Source: Circinella minor
Taxonomy: Eukaryota > Mucoromycota > Mucoromycetes > Mucorales > Lichtheimiaceae
Assembly: GCA_016758965.1 (NCBI GenBank)
Contig: JAEPRB010000304.1
Coordinates: forward strand, 1-42,365
Length of the DNA: 42,365 bases
Direction of reading: 5' to 3'
Part shown: positions 24,579 to 36,590 of the stretch, in pieces
Layout: each line of letters begins with the position of its first letter
Position numbering within the stretch: position 1 is the first letter of the stretch
The notes under the pieces: generated by a model
What the model was told of the DNA's origin: nothing
The model's database searches: none
The model's input: only the letters and a program-made list of their open reading frames with translations
Made by a program: the position numbers and the translations under genes

Positions 24579-27500
24579 TTAAGATAAATCAAATGATTGA
24601 CGATGAATAATATTTGTAATTTCTCTTCGACCTTTGAGCCATTCTTTAAATGTAGTAATTTTACGTGCTTCATCATCTACAATCGTATCTTCTTCTTCTT
24701 CCATAGTCTTAGTAATAGTAGAACAAGAAGATAAGGTGGTTAAATGACCCATTTCTTCTAATAAATAATTAGCAAATACAATTAAATAGAAATAACGAAC
24801 AAGATAATTATGGGCTACTTGACGTGTTTCTTTGTATTTTTTACATGTTCTATCTTCCATCGCTTCCAAACGTAATTTAAAATCATAAACCGCTGTACGT
24901 AAATTTTGCATATGATCACACATATTAATCGCTCGATCCGTTAACTTTTTAGCTCTTTTACCAAAAGTTAAAACACTGACAAGTCGTAAAATAATTTTGT
25001 ATTCACCATGTTGATAACGTTGTTGTTCTTCATAAGCTTCATCATTATATTGTACAGCACCTTCTTCTTCTTCTTCTTCTATCTTGGTATCATCCTCCAT
25101 AGTAGTAGTTATATCTTTTGGATCAAGTAAATCGGAAATAGGTCCATTTTTTAATACCATCGACATTAAACTAGCTGTTACCATGCCTGTTGTTGTACGA
25201 CCTCGTCTAATATAAACATTCACACGGGGGGAAAGGATTACTCTGTTAGTTTCCGTGTACATTTGTTAGAAAAATTCTTCCCCTCTCTCTCAAATCTAAC
25301 TTTACCCCATTTGGCAATTAAATAAAACATCAACCCCCGCATTTGCATCTTGCACTCTTCGAATCAATTGATCAAAAACATCTGGAATAGGTGCTTGTTC
25401 ATCCGTACTAAAAAAAAAAAAAAATTAAAATAAAAAAGGGATTTATCAGACATCCATTCTTTCTGATTTTTCAAAATTGTATTCAAAAATAAAAAATAAA
25501 TTTTTACATTGGAATTCTTAAATAATCCACTTGATAACCTTGATCAATAATTGATTGAAATACTTCACTTGGAGTTTCAATTTGTTCCTCAGTAACACTA
25601 TAAAATTTGGCCTAATAAGGATATAAAAAGTAAAAAAATAAGAAAAAATATAGACCCTGTTTTTATATAATAAATAGAAATTTTTTTTTTCTTTCGTACC
25701 ACAAGATCAATGCCACCTCTTTCATCTGTTTCATCGTGTAACAATAATCTACCATTTTTTTCAATCAATTCTTTTCTTGCATCGGATTGCATACGTTCTT
25801 CCATATATTCTACACGTTCTCTTGCAATACCCGTCGTTTCCAAATTTTTAATAGGTTCATTATATAATCTTAAAACATAAGGTTTATTCTTGACATAAAG
25901 AACAGGTTCTTCTCGAAGACATGTCCATAAAATACGTCGATGACCTCCTGGACCCGCATTCAAATGTTCTAAAACAGCTTTAATGGCCGTTTTACTTGGC
26001 ATAGCACATCCACAAATAAAAGGAGCGGAAGGAATATTTTCTTCTGAACGTTGTTTATCTGCATTTAATCCACTTTGAATAGCCACAGAAAGTAATGATC
26101 CATCCATGATAGGTTCCTTGACAGCTTGTTTAATCATTTTTACTTCGACTCTTCTAAAATTATAAGCATCACCCACTTTTTCTTTGAGACTTGCTTTTTG
26201 ACATCCAGGAAAAGCATCATGTTTTAAAATAGTATGTTTTGCTAATATTTGACCATGACGTTGATTGACTGTATCCACAATTTCACTGGTTAATGCAACA
26301 CCATCGCCTAAGGTTAATTCACCTACGGGTGTAATTAATGATTTATGTTCGGTACGTCGTAATTCTTGATGAATTGTTTTAATTTCTGGATGACGTTTCA
26401 TCCATGTTTCAAAAGATTCTGTTTCAGCCATAATCGAAGGACGTGTATCATCCAAATAAGCTTGAAAACAAATCAAGAAAAAGTAACGTTCTAACCAAAC
26501 AATACCCCGTTTCAAAATTTTACGTCGTTCCGATTCATTTTCGGTATTATCCATTTGAATATGAGTTTCTTCAATGACGGTACGTAAATTGGTAGGTTTT
26601 CCACATAAATCAATGGCATCATCCACAATGTTTTTATTATCTAAACCATTCTTGATCACACGTAAAAGACTATTAATAATTTGATAATTAAGTCTTTCTT
26701 CACCTGTTTTGTGGATATGTTTTCCAAGAGAGGAGATAGAAGAAAATTCATTTTCTTTGTTTTTGTTGGAAACACCTAACCATCGTGTTAATAATGTTGC
26801 TATGACAGTACCTAATGCAGATCGACCTGAACCCACTTGACAATTCCTAAATTTTATATTTATCCCCAGTTAATTCTTTTTTTTGTTTTTGTTTTTGTTT
26901 CAAAATATTATATAAAGAACTTACATAATAATAGCTGTATTGGAAAGATCAATGCCTTCTCCGGTAATATATTTTCTTAAATCATCAAAATCATTACATT
27001 CTGGAGGTCTTTCTGCAGTAATAGGTACACGTTGATAATTCAAAAATTTATGGACATCGCCTTCTTGTTTCATAGGAAGATCAGCATCCCTTAATTTTTG
27101 ATATACTTTTTCTTCTTCATCTCGCATTACTTCTTGTACTGTTAATACATCGGATGGATATACTTCAATCCAACGACTTTCAATCGATCCTTCTGAATTT
27201 TCACCATGTAATAAAATCCGACCTTCATTCATATGAATTTCACGAATAATATCTTCTTGAAGTCTCTTTTCCAATTGTTCCAAACGATCACTGGTAATTC
27301 CTTTATAGGTACGTAAATTACGAAGCGAGAAATGAAGATCACGTAAAACATAAGGTATTCCATCAATATAAATGATAGGTTCTTCACGTAAATTGATCCA
27401 TAGAATTTTTTTGTTCTTTTTTAAAAGTAAATTACGAAACACTTCATGAATACCCACAGCTGTAGGTTGAGCGACACCATATATATCCGTTTCACCCACA

Positions 27501-29703
27501 CGTCTAAATTCACTTGCACCATCAATGACAAAAGTACCGTGATTTTGTTGTTGACGATCATTAATATTAAATGGACGTGTCATGAGTGTTGAACAACCAG
27601 GTGTGCGTGATGGTTGTTCTTCATTTTCATCCATATTTAAATGACCTTTGGGCCAAAAATCAACTTTGAGGATTGTTTGTGAAGTAAGTACTGCACCTGT
27701 TCTTGCCTATAACAAAAGAATATTTTATTTATTTATTTTAAGAAACCCTCCCCCCCCTCACTTGATCTCTTTCCTCCCCCCTCCCTTTCAATTTTGAATA
27801 CATACCTGTAAAATAAATTCTTCTACTTCTCCAGCAACAATCCCTGATTGTGCACCTGCACCAATCATTTCAAACATACTTTGAGCTGTCCCTGACCAAC
27901 CACGACGTAACTTGGGATATCTCACCATGGCACCTCCTTTTTCAGAACCCATATTATTACTATTATTACTACCAAAAGATAATTCACGTAAATCATCCAC
28001 TGGACGAAATTGATATAACTGAGGACCTTTTCTTCTCATATGTTCCAACATTTGCCAAATTTCACTTCTTTCTTTGACCCAAGAAGAAAAACTTTTTTCA
28101 AAATTTTCTTCTCTGGGTGTTTCACTTATATAAGCAGTAAAACATAATAAGAAAAAATAACGTTGTAATCCAGAAAGTGCTTTGGATAAATATGTATTTT
28201 CGGAACTACTTTGACTTGTTGAATGAAGAATTCGATTTAATAATATATCATCACGTAAATTGATAATGGCATCGGCTATAAAAAAGATATATATATATAT
28301 TGAGTTCAAGTAAATCTGTTTTTTTTTTGTGGAAGGGGAGTTAATGAATAATAAAAACTTACAACCATCAATGACTTGATCTAATAATTTTTTACAATAA
28401 ATTCCATTATCTAATACAGATGTTAATGAAATAATACATCGATAATTTCCCATAATAGCTTCCTTGAGATTTTCAACTAATCTTCCACGATTTAATATTA
28501 AATCAATAAATGATCCATGAGATGATTTTGTTTTTAAACCTATAATAAAAAGAAAAAATAGTTTAGTCTTTTCTTTTTCTTACACTAAGAATCCTTTTAA
28601 CACTAAGAATAATAATAATAATAATAATACCTTTTTCTAATAAAGAGACAACACGTAATAAAGCACGATTTTGGTTTGAAATATTATTGGCTTCTTCTAG
28701 ATTTCTTGCAAGATCAGGTGAAAATACTCTTGATACAACATCATCTTCTTCATTTATATCGGTATTGACTAATATTTCATATCCGGGAATAGGAAAAGGA
28801 TCACGTTGACCTAATTTAAGTACTTGAACTCTTCGAATGATTTGAGCAATAATAATACCCACCGTAGCTATTAAGAAAAAAAAAAGAGTTAAATTAAGGG
28901 TAATAAACATGTTACGTATATAGACGTATTATCCCAAAAAAAACTTACTTCTTACAGCTCCCATGCCACAATTAAAAATTAAAGGATCTGTTGGTTTTAA
29001 TGTTTTAATAACACGAACATATTCATCAAAATAATTATCTTCAGGTGATTGATCTGGTGTAATTGGAATACGATAATAAGTAGTTCGATATTCTTTTTTA
29101 CGAAATGATTCAAATACTGAAAAATATAGGGGGGTTGCTTATCAGTTTATATCTTTTTATGCAAATTTAAAACTCTAAAACGCCGCTCTTCTCCTTTTCT
29201 ATATTTCTATTATTACACAAACTTATCCTTCCCCTCCCCCCAAAATAAAAAAAAAATTCTGTATAAAATATTTACCTTCTTTAGGTGTTTGTATTTCATC
29301 AGCTGCAATATAGCAAGGTACTAATGTACCATCCGCTAATATATATATATATATTTTTGTATAAGCATAAATGTTTTTTGCATAAAATAATTAATATTTT
29401 TTTTTCTTTTTTTTTTTACTTACGTAATTCTTGATGAACAAGTAAAAGGCCACCATCATGATTTATTTCATCGACAACATCTTTTTTTAATCTTTCTTCA
29501 ACATTTTCTAATCTTGTAGAATTCATTCCTCGAAATCCAATCATGTTTTGTACAGGGTCCGTATAATCACGTAATACGTAAGGAAATCCATTAATATAGA
29601 CTAAAAAAAAAAAAGAATTAAAAGTTTTAGGTTTTGTTTGTTTGTTTATTTGTTTTATTATTATTGGATATATTACCAAGGGGTTCTTCCCGAGTAGAAA
29701 ACC

Positions 29704-29741
<38 letters not shown>

Positions 29742-30801
29742 TATTTTTGATATAGTATAATTAAAAAAAAAAAAGATTAGATATATATATAATAGAATAT
29801 AATATAATATATACTTTCAAAAAATATAAAGATAAAAAATATACCAGGTACAAGAGGCTTTATAAGGACTTTTTGGGTGACAATTAAGTAATGCTAATAT
29901 CGTAGATAAGCCAACAACCTAAAAATTGAACCTTAAAGTATTAAAATAGATAATGTATATTTTCCTTCACATATATATCACTTAAAACTTTACCGTTGGT
30001 TGTGCAACACCATAAACGCCTAATTCTGCCACTCGAAAATTAGGAGCTCCTTGAAGATGAAAATCAAGTTTGGTATTTGTACCTATTTTTTGATAACGAT
30101 GAATTAAAAGGTTGTTTTGAGTTGGAAAAATTAAAATGTTTTAAAGTCAACTCCTTCTCCTACTATTCCCCCCCCAATTTATATACTTCATTTTTAAGGA
30201 TGTATAATAATTACCACTTGGAAAATGATCCATTTTTAATATAGTATTTCTTGATAAAACACTACCACTTCTTGTTTTTATTAATTTGGTCACTTTTTCC
30301 AAATAAGATTTTGGATCATGAGATATATTAGAATTGGATCCTATAAAAGTTGGATCTTCTTGTGGATGTTGATTGCGTAATGGTACACGATTGTTATTTT
30401 CTGTTGTTGTGGTTGTAATAGAATGATTTAATAGAGTTGATTTATTCATAAAAGGTGAATTTGGTAAAGTAGGTGAACTACGAGATGAAGATGAATTTTC
30501 ATGTATTTTTGTAGAAGAAATAGATGTACGACGTGAAGATGTTTCTACTTTATCACTATAACAATACATAAATATATATATATATATCAATTATATATTC
30601 TATTTAATCCAATCCACTCCCCCCCCCCTCCTTTCTCCTTCCACAATTTCACTTTACTTACGCTATACGTTGTGGAACAAAAGACCTTGTTTTTGGTGAA
30701 GTACTAAAAATAAATTTTCGTTCATTCATTGTTGTTGGTGATGAAGCTAATGAGGAAGAAGAAGAAGGTGAAGGAACAACCTCCTTTGGTGACATAGACA
30801 T
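24579..30801 (-). CDS. Paladin-like protein with three tandem PTP-like phytase/phosphatase repeats
   Basis: Sixteen exons: 30801-30662, 30555-30215, 30082-29994, 29918-29845, 29702-29677, 29600-29424, 29335-29276, 29116-28949, 28867-28631, 28539-28363, 28275-27806, 27706-26925, 26846-25700, 25611-25508, 25407-25306 and 25206-24579. They give 1573 residues, every phase consistent. After a Ser/Thr-rich N-terminus come three copies of one module: a TILK-x-D-x-(F/W)-P entry, an (I/L/V)YGVAQPT-like strand (diverged in copy 3), REEP-x2-Y-x-PYVLR (REEP at about 219, 760, 1225), a helix rich in E/R/L, a CX5R loop (Cys352 CGMGAVRT, Cys916 CQVGSGRS, Cys1362 CQMGRGRT) and an RYFFLI-F-YL helix. This is the paladin/PTPlike_phytase family; vertebrate PALD1 has been reported as a phosphoinositide phosphatase. 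Substrate here is unknown. All three nucleophile Cys and Arg are present. Confidence 0.93.
29705..29739. repeat. (ATA)n trinucleotide repeat in intron
   Basis: About 12 ATA/TAA units directly upstream (in transcript sense) of the 26-nt fifth exon of the paladin-like gene, inside intron 4. Confidence 0.9.
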
Positions 30802-31104
30802 TTTTTTTTTATATTTTTCTTTGGTTATGTCACAAGGAAAAGGTATAAAAAGGGGAAGTTGTGTAAAAAAAAAATAAAAAAGGAATAAAAGTGAAAAAGA
30901 AGCAAAAAAAGTCTCGGAGGAAGGATGGCACCTTTAAAAAAAAACCTTCTTTTTAATGCAAAAAAAAAAAAAGAAATTACGTACTATACCTATTTTATTC
31001 AAGTCACAAAAATGGGGGTCTTTTCTATAACTTTATTTTTCTTCTCTTTTCTTCTTTATATATATAATTATATATATATATATAATACTCATGGTCATTA
31101 AAAT
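30802..31104. promoter_or_regulatory. Divergent promoter, paladin-like / germinal-centre kinase
   Basis: Only 303 bp separate the two start codons, so the two genes very probably share one promoter. The paladin side carries A-runs before its start. The kinase side carries CT-rich sequence (31037-31060) and a long TATATA stretch (31059-31084) close to the kinase start. Confidence 0.6.
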
Positions 31105-31108
31105 ATGA
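31091..31108 (+). promoter_or_regulatory. 5-codon upstream ORF overlapping the kinase start (ATGA)
   Basis: ATG at 31091 opens five codons that stop at TGA 31106-31108. The kinase ATG is 31105-31107, so stop and start overlap as ATGA. If the transcript begins upstream of 31091, the uORF would be met first and the kinase would depend on leaky scanning or reinitiation. Confidence 0.45.
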
Positions 31109-34100
31109 CAACTATTTCAAAACAACAACAACCTCAAGCAACATTATTATATACTAGACTAAAACGAATTGGTAAAGGTGCTTATGGTTCCGTTTATAAA
31201 GGGTAAATAATATGTCATTAAAGTCACCCTTTTTTTTTTCTGCAATTAAAAAACTAAAAATTATTATTATTGTTATTTATTTATTTTCTCGGATGAAATG
31301 AATGGACATCTTTTTTAAAGAATTAATAATAAAACAAAAAAGCTTGTAGCTATTAAAGTACTTAATTTGGATACAGAAGAAGATGATGTGGATGATATTC
31401 AAAATGAAATTGCTCTTTTATCTCAACTTACCCATGCACGTTCTCAAAATATTACTCCTTATTATGGTAGTATATTAAATGATACTAAATTATGGATTAT
31501 TATGTATTATGCTGCTGGTGGAAGTATAAGAAATGTTGTAAGTTTATTTGTAAAAATAGGAGGATGTTTTTTTAAGATTAAATAATAATATATTATTATT
31601 TGGTAGATGAAAGCGGGTAATATTGAAGAAAAATATATTTCAATTATTGTTCGTGAAGTATTATTAGCTTTATCTTATTTACATAAAAATCATATTATTC
31701 ATAGAGATATTAAAGGTAAATAATATATATTATTTCTAGATGATATCATTTTAAATGAAACTAAACTCTCTTTTTTTTTTCTTCTTTTTATGTAATAAGC
31801 TGCAAATATTTTATTGACGGCAGAAGGAAATGTACAATTATGTGATTTTGGGGTTGCAGGACAAACAACTGTTAATTCACTTAAAAGGAATACTTTTGTT
31901 GGAACACCGTAAGTTGTGTTACTTTATATAAGATCACATTATTATGGAAAAATAAAATTAAAGTTTTTTTTATTATTATTAGTTATTGGATGGCACCAGA
32001 AGTCATTCGTGAAGGTTCATCCTATGATTATAAGGTAAATAAATAAATAAATGATCACAGGATTTAAATATAATAGAGTAAATTAAAAAAAAGGTGTGAG
32101 AAAATATAGGCAGATATATGGTCATTAGGTATTACTGTTTTTGAAATGGCAGTGGGTAATCCACCTTTATCCAATATTGATCCAATGCGTGCCATTATTA
32201 TGATTCCAAAATCAAAACCTCCTCAATTACCTGATCAATTTTCTATATTAATTCGAGAATTTGTTGATCTTTGTCTATGTGAAGAACCTAATGAGGTAAA
32301 TATTTTTAATATATATATTAACAAATAGATATTGATATTGATTTTGATTTTGATTTTGATTTTTTTATATCTATTTTAGCGACCTAATGCAGATGAATTA
32401 ATGAAAACTAAATTTATAAAAATTTCAAGTAAAGTTTCAAAAGGAATTTTAAAAGAATTAATTATACGTTATGAACAATGGAAACAAACAAATCAAAATA
32501 ATAGAAGAAATAGTGTTGCATCGGATGATCTAAGTGGAAGGTAATATATATTATATATTTGGGATCTTATTTATATCAACTAACTATTCTTATTATTATT
32601 ATTATCTAGTGATAATGAAAAAGAAAATGAAGATCTTGATATGTTTGAAACAACAACGGAGGATGATGATCTATGGGAATTTGATGTAATAATAATAAGA
32701 GATATATTAATTATTTAAAAGGAAAATAGAATTGTATTAACAAAAAAATATATAATAGACTATTCGATCATCAGGACTTTATAAAAAATCAACTGTGGAT
32801 CAATCAACAATTAAACAACCAAAACCACAAAAACCAGTATCACCTTTATTAGATGAACCATTATCTTCTTCTTCATCCCCACCAGGAAGACCCTTTCATA
32901 GTCGAGAAGCACATCCACTGGTTCGTCTTTTTGAAAATGCATCATCACAACAATCAGGAGATACTTCTTTATTAAATACACCAGGAGGTGTGAGTACACC
33001 CTTGGTGAATTCACCTCATATTTTACCACAACAAACACATTCCCCTGTCATGTTACCTACATCATCATCTATAACAACACCTTCTCCAATGATTGATCTT
33101 GATTCAGGTGCAATTACAATTCCTTCCTCACAACCTTTATTAAGATCGAATTCTCCATCACCTGCAACCATGTCACCTGCGGATGCTCTTTTGATTCCTT
33201 CCATGTTATCAACTACGCATAACAAGGATAATCAAACACTTATACCATCTAAATCTGATACCCTACATACGAATAATAATAATAATAACAAAGGAGAATT
33301 GAATCATGGTAGAACAAGTCCATTAACCATTAAACCACGTAAAAATTCAGGACCTAGTAGTTTTGGAAATGGTCATGTAATGACAACAACAACAACAACA
33401 ACAACAACAACACCCACAGATCAATTAACAAGTAGTAATCGACTTGTTCCTGGACGACAATTACTTACACCTACTTCTACACCACCTACGAATAGTCCAC
33501 TTGGACATAATTCAAAACTTTCTCCGCGAATCATGGCATCATCATCACCTGATACAGCTTTACTTCATAGTAGTAAACCTATGGTGCGTGCACGATCTCA
33601 TTCAGATCAACAATCAACACGTGATACATCCTTATTATCAATGACTTCTACAACAACACAAGGTTTACTTAAAGTAGAATCATCTCACCATCATCTTCAA
33701 AAAAATAATAAACATTATCATCATCGACCTGCTCCTTCTGTTCCTATTGCCCATATGAGTAATAGTAGTACAACAACAACCACCATGAATATAGGAGAAG
33801 AAAGAGGATTAAAACCTAATATGAATGGATTACCATTAGCAAGAAGAGTTCGATCAGCTACTACATTACGACAATCAGAAGAAGATCGTGTTCCATTAAA
33901 AGCACTTGTAGCAAATAAACAACAACAACTTTATCAAGCTTCAAGATATAATAATATGAATCATACGAGTGATGGAGTAGATAATAATAATCAAGCAAAG
34001 ACAAAAAGTAAAATAACTAAATATACAACGGATCATCGACGAAGTATAAGTGCTGATAGTACACCCAATGTAAGAATTTATTATTTATCATTGTAGAAAT

Positions 34101-34464
34101 ATATATATGATACTAATCTAAAAGTTTATTTATTATTCTTCATTATTATTATTATTAGAATAATAATAAAAATAATAATTCAGAAGGGAAACGAAATATT
34201 CATGTACCACCTCTTACATCTTTATCTTCAGCAAAAATTCCAGATTGGCATACTTCACGACATTCACATACTGCTCATTCATCAAATAATGAAAAAGTCA
34301 TTTCATCTTTGGATGATGAAGAAGAAAATGGATATCGAATGATTGCACCACTTCAATTAGATGGTTTAAAAAGTGATCAAGGATTACACTGTGCATTAAA
34401 TCAAGCTTTAGAAGATTTGGATTATTGGTTAGGTCAAGTAGATATAAGTTTATCTTCTATATAA
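31105..34464 (+). CDS. STE20/germinal-centre kinase, Nak1/Kic1-like
   Basis: Ten exons: 31105-31202, 31321-31537, 31607-31715, 31800-31908, 31983-32034, 32110-32295, 32380-32540, 32610-32685, 32759-34069 and 34159-34464. They give 874 residues. The kinase domain is at residues 17 to about 265: GKGAYGSV loop, VAIK (Lys45), HRDIKAANIL (Asp139), CDFG (Asp157) and VGTPYWMAPE with activation-loop Thr177. The N-terminal position and motifs place it with GCK-III kinases such as Nak1 and Kic1, which work in the RAM/MOR polarity pathway upstream of NDR kinases. An acidic strip ([20 protein letters not shown]) is followed by a ~450-residue Ser/Thr/Pro-rich linker. The C-terminal ~50 residues are again ordered-looking ([20 protein letters not shown]). 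Subfamily is inferred. Confidence 0.92.
33385..33411 (+). repeat. (ACA)n repeat coding polythreonine
   Basis: Run of ACA codons giving about ten threonines in the disordered linker of the kinase. Confidence 0.8.
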
Positions 34465-34679
34465 CTCCCCCTCCCCCCACTTAATGATCGAATCCCCAAA
34501 GTCCCCTTTATACACAAAAATTTAAAAGTGTTTGAAATTGAAAATAAAAATAAGGCTTTATTTTATATATAATAAATGGTACGTAGTTAAAATTGAAATA
34601 TAATAATATTTTGGTAGATGTGAGTGAGGCAGGGAGAGAGGAGAATGACATAACGAATTGAACTTGTAATATTTTTCAT

Positions 34680-36590
34680 TTATTCTTCCAGTTGTTTTAA
34701 ACCAGAATGATAACGAAATCGTTGACCATATATTTTCAAAATAATCAAAAAACCAAAAGAAACCCAAATAAGTCCAGATAAAACGATAGTAAGATATCCA
34801 GGTCCAATAGAATCCAATAATTTCACACTGAATAAAGATAAAAGACAAGTAATTGTTTCTCGAACAAATACAGTTCCTGCAGCAACGGAAGCAGCATGAT
34901 CCGGTATGGAATCAGTCAAATAAGTAGATACAATGGCTAATACTTGAGTTGTACCAAAACATGAGATAAAATAACCAACCATTGGAATCCAATAGTTCAA
35001 TCCATTTTTAATACTCCAACCAAAAAGCAATGATCCCAATGGAATCAGTATCATACAACTTGGCCATAAATTAAAAGTAAAACGATCTTCTATCTTATGT
35101 TTTCCACCCATACGTTTAGATCGAGATTTTAAAAGTAATTTGTCTGATATGATTCCATGAAGAATGGCACTGGATATGTTACCAATACCACCACTTAAAT
35201 AAGCGAGACCTATACGTATTAAGTATATTGTTGTTAATTTATATATTATGTTCTCGATATTTCTGATATGTTTATAAATTAAAATAGATATCGTATTCTC
35301 TATATAGTTATTTTACCTATTTCTAACGCATTAAAACCATATTTTTCTTGAAATAGATTGGGTAAAATAACATCTGTGTGTTTGATAATAAATAGTATCA
35401 ATATAGGAACACAATGTCGTATGACAATTATAATGATTCGTTTCATATTATAGTACCCGTCCCCCTCTACCCTTCCCTTTTCTTTTCTTTTTTACCTGTA
35501 CTGATTTGAACTCCAAATGCAATAGCACAAGCTAAAGAAGATAATAATACATGAGGATAACGAAGTAAAAAGAGAGGAAGCATTGGATTAAATTTTTTTT
35601 CTGTTGTATCTTCTTTTTGTTGTACTTGTTCAAGATAATTATCCTTATTTTGTTCATTATTAGTAGAATCATTACTACTATCCATTACTTTATCATAGTA
35701 ACATTTTTCTACTGGTGTTGTTGGTAAGATTATATCAAATTTTGAATGTTTTCGATATGTTTCAGGAATACATAGTATGGTTAAAATAGTAAGTAAACCA
35801 CCTAATCCAGCACAAAACCAAAATGAGGCTCTCCATGAAATATCACTCATTGCTAAAAAGCCACCAATAGTGGGTGCTTAAGATATACAATTATATATAT
35901 ATATAAATACACGTATTTTGGAATGGTTTTTACACACACACACACACACACAAAGTTATTTTGATGACTTACCAATAGTAGGACCCATAATTAATCCAAA
36001 AACAAATTTTCCATAAGCTTTTCCACGTTTTTCAATAGGATAAAGATCAGCAATCATAGCAGGGCCTAAAACCATGGATGAACCTGCACCAATGGCTTGA
36101 AAACAACGAAGAATAATAAGAGCCATAATATTTTTGATAAAAGCAATACCAATAGAGGATAGAGTAAAAAGAATAATAGATGGAATAATAATATATCGAC
36201 GTGTTTCATAAAAATCAGAAAGTGCACCCACGAATATAGGAAAAATACCCATAAATAATAAATAAAATACAAGTGCTAATGTTGTTTGTATTTGTGAAGC
36301 ATTTAATTCAACTTCAATTTCTGGTATACCTAGGTAGTCGAAGGATGTGAATAAATAGAATTATTTTAGATTGATACGTTTATTAATAAATATTATTACT
36401 TACTTGGATAATAAACATCCACTGCAAAAAGGGATAATGCTGCTGAACAAGACATGATCATTAAAATAATATTTTTTAATAATGTACTAAATCGTATTCG
36501 TGGATCTTCCATATTATTTTCTTGTGAATTCATATGTAACCAACGTTTTAGTGTTATAAAACTATTCATAAATAAATCATTCTTTTTCAT
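34680..36590 (-). CDS. MFS transporter, DHA1 drug:H+ antiporter type
   Basis: Five exons: 36590-36404, 36329-35973, 35876-35496, 35373-35317 and 35209-34680. They give 503 residues and about 12 hydrophobic segments. Seen in order: FAVDVYYPSIPEIEVEL (TM1 and loop of DHA1 transporters), GALSDFYETRRY (motif A), LRCFQAIGAG (motif B), GPTIAPTIGGF (motif C), a charged central loop and TDVILPNLFQEKYGFNALEIGLAYLSGG (TM7-TM8). Such proteins export drugs, polyamines or organic ions with proton exchange at the plasma membrane; the substrate cannot be predicted. The start at 36590 is chosen over an in-frame ATG at 36665 because the intervening stretch looks like leader. The exon at 35373-35317 is short but restores the family pattern exactly. 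Confidence 0.9.

Noticed and set aside
29705..29739. Regular repeat considered as a CRISPR-like array
   Set aside because: Simple trinucleotide microsatellite without spacers, in an intron.
35467..35495. A 29-bp intron in the MFS gene that would keep a frame through MKRIIIIVIRHC
   Set aside because: Shorter than every other intron here; the alternative acceptor at 35375-35374 gives the family pattern TDVILPNLFQEKYGF.
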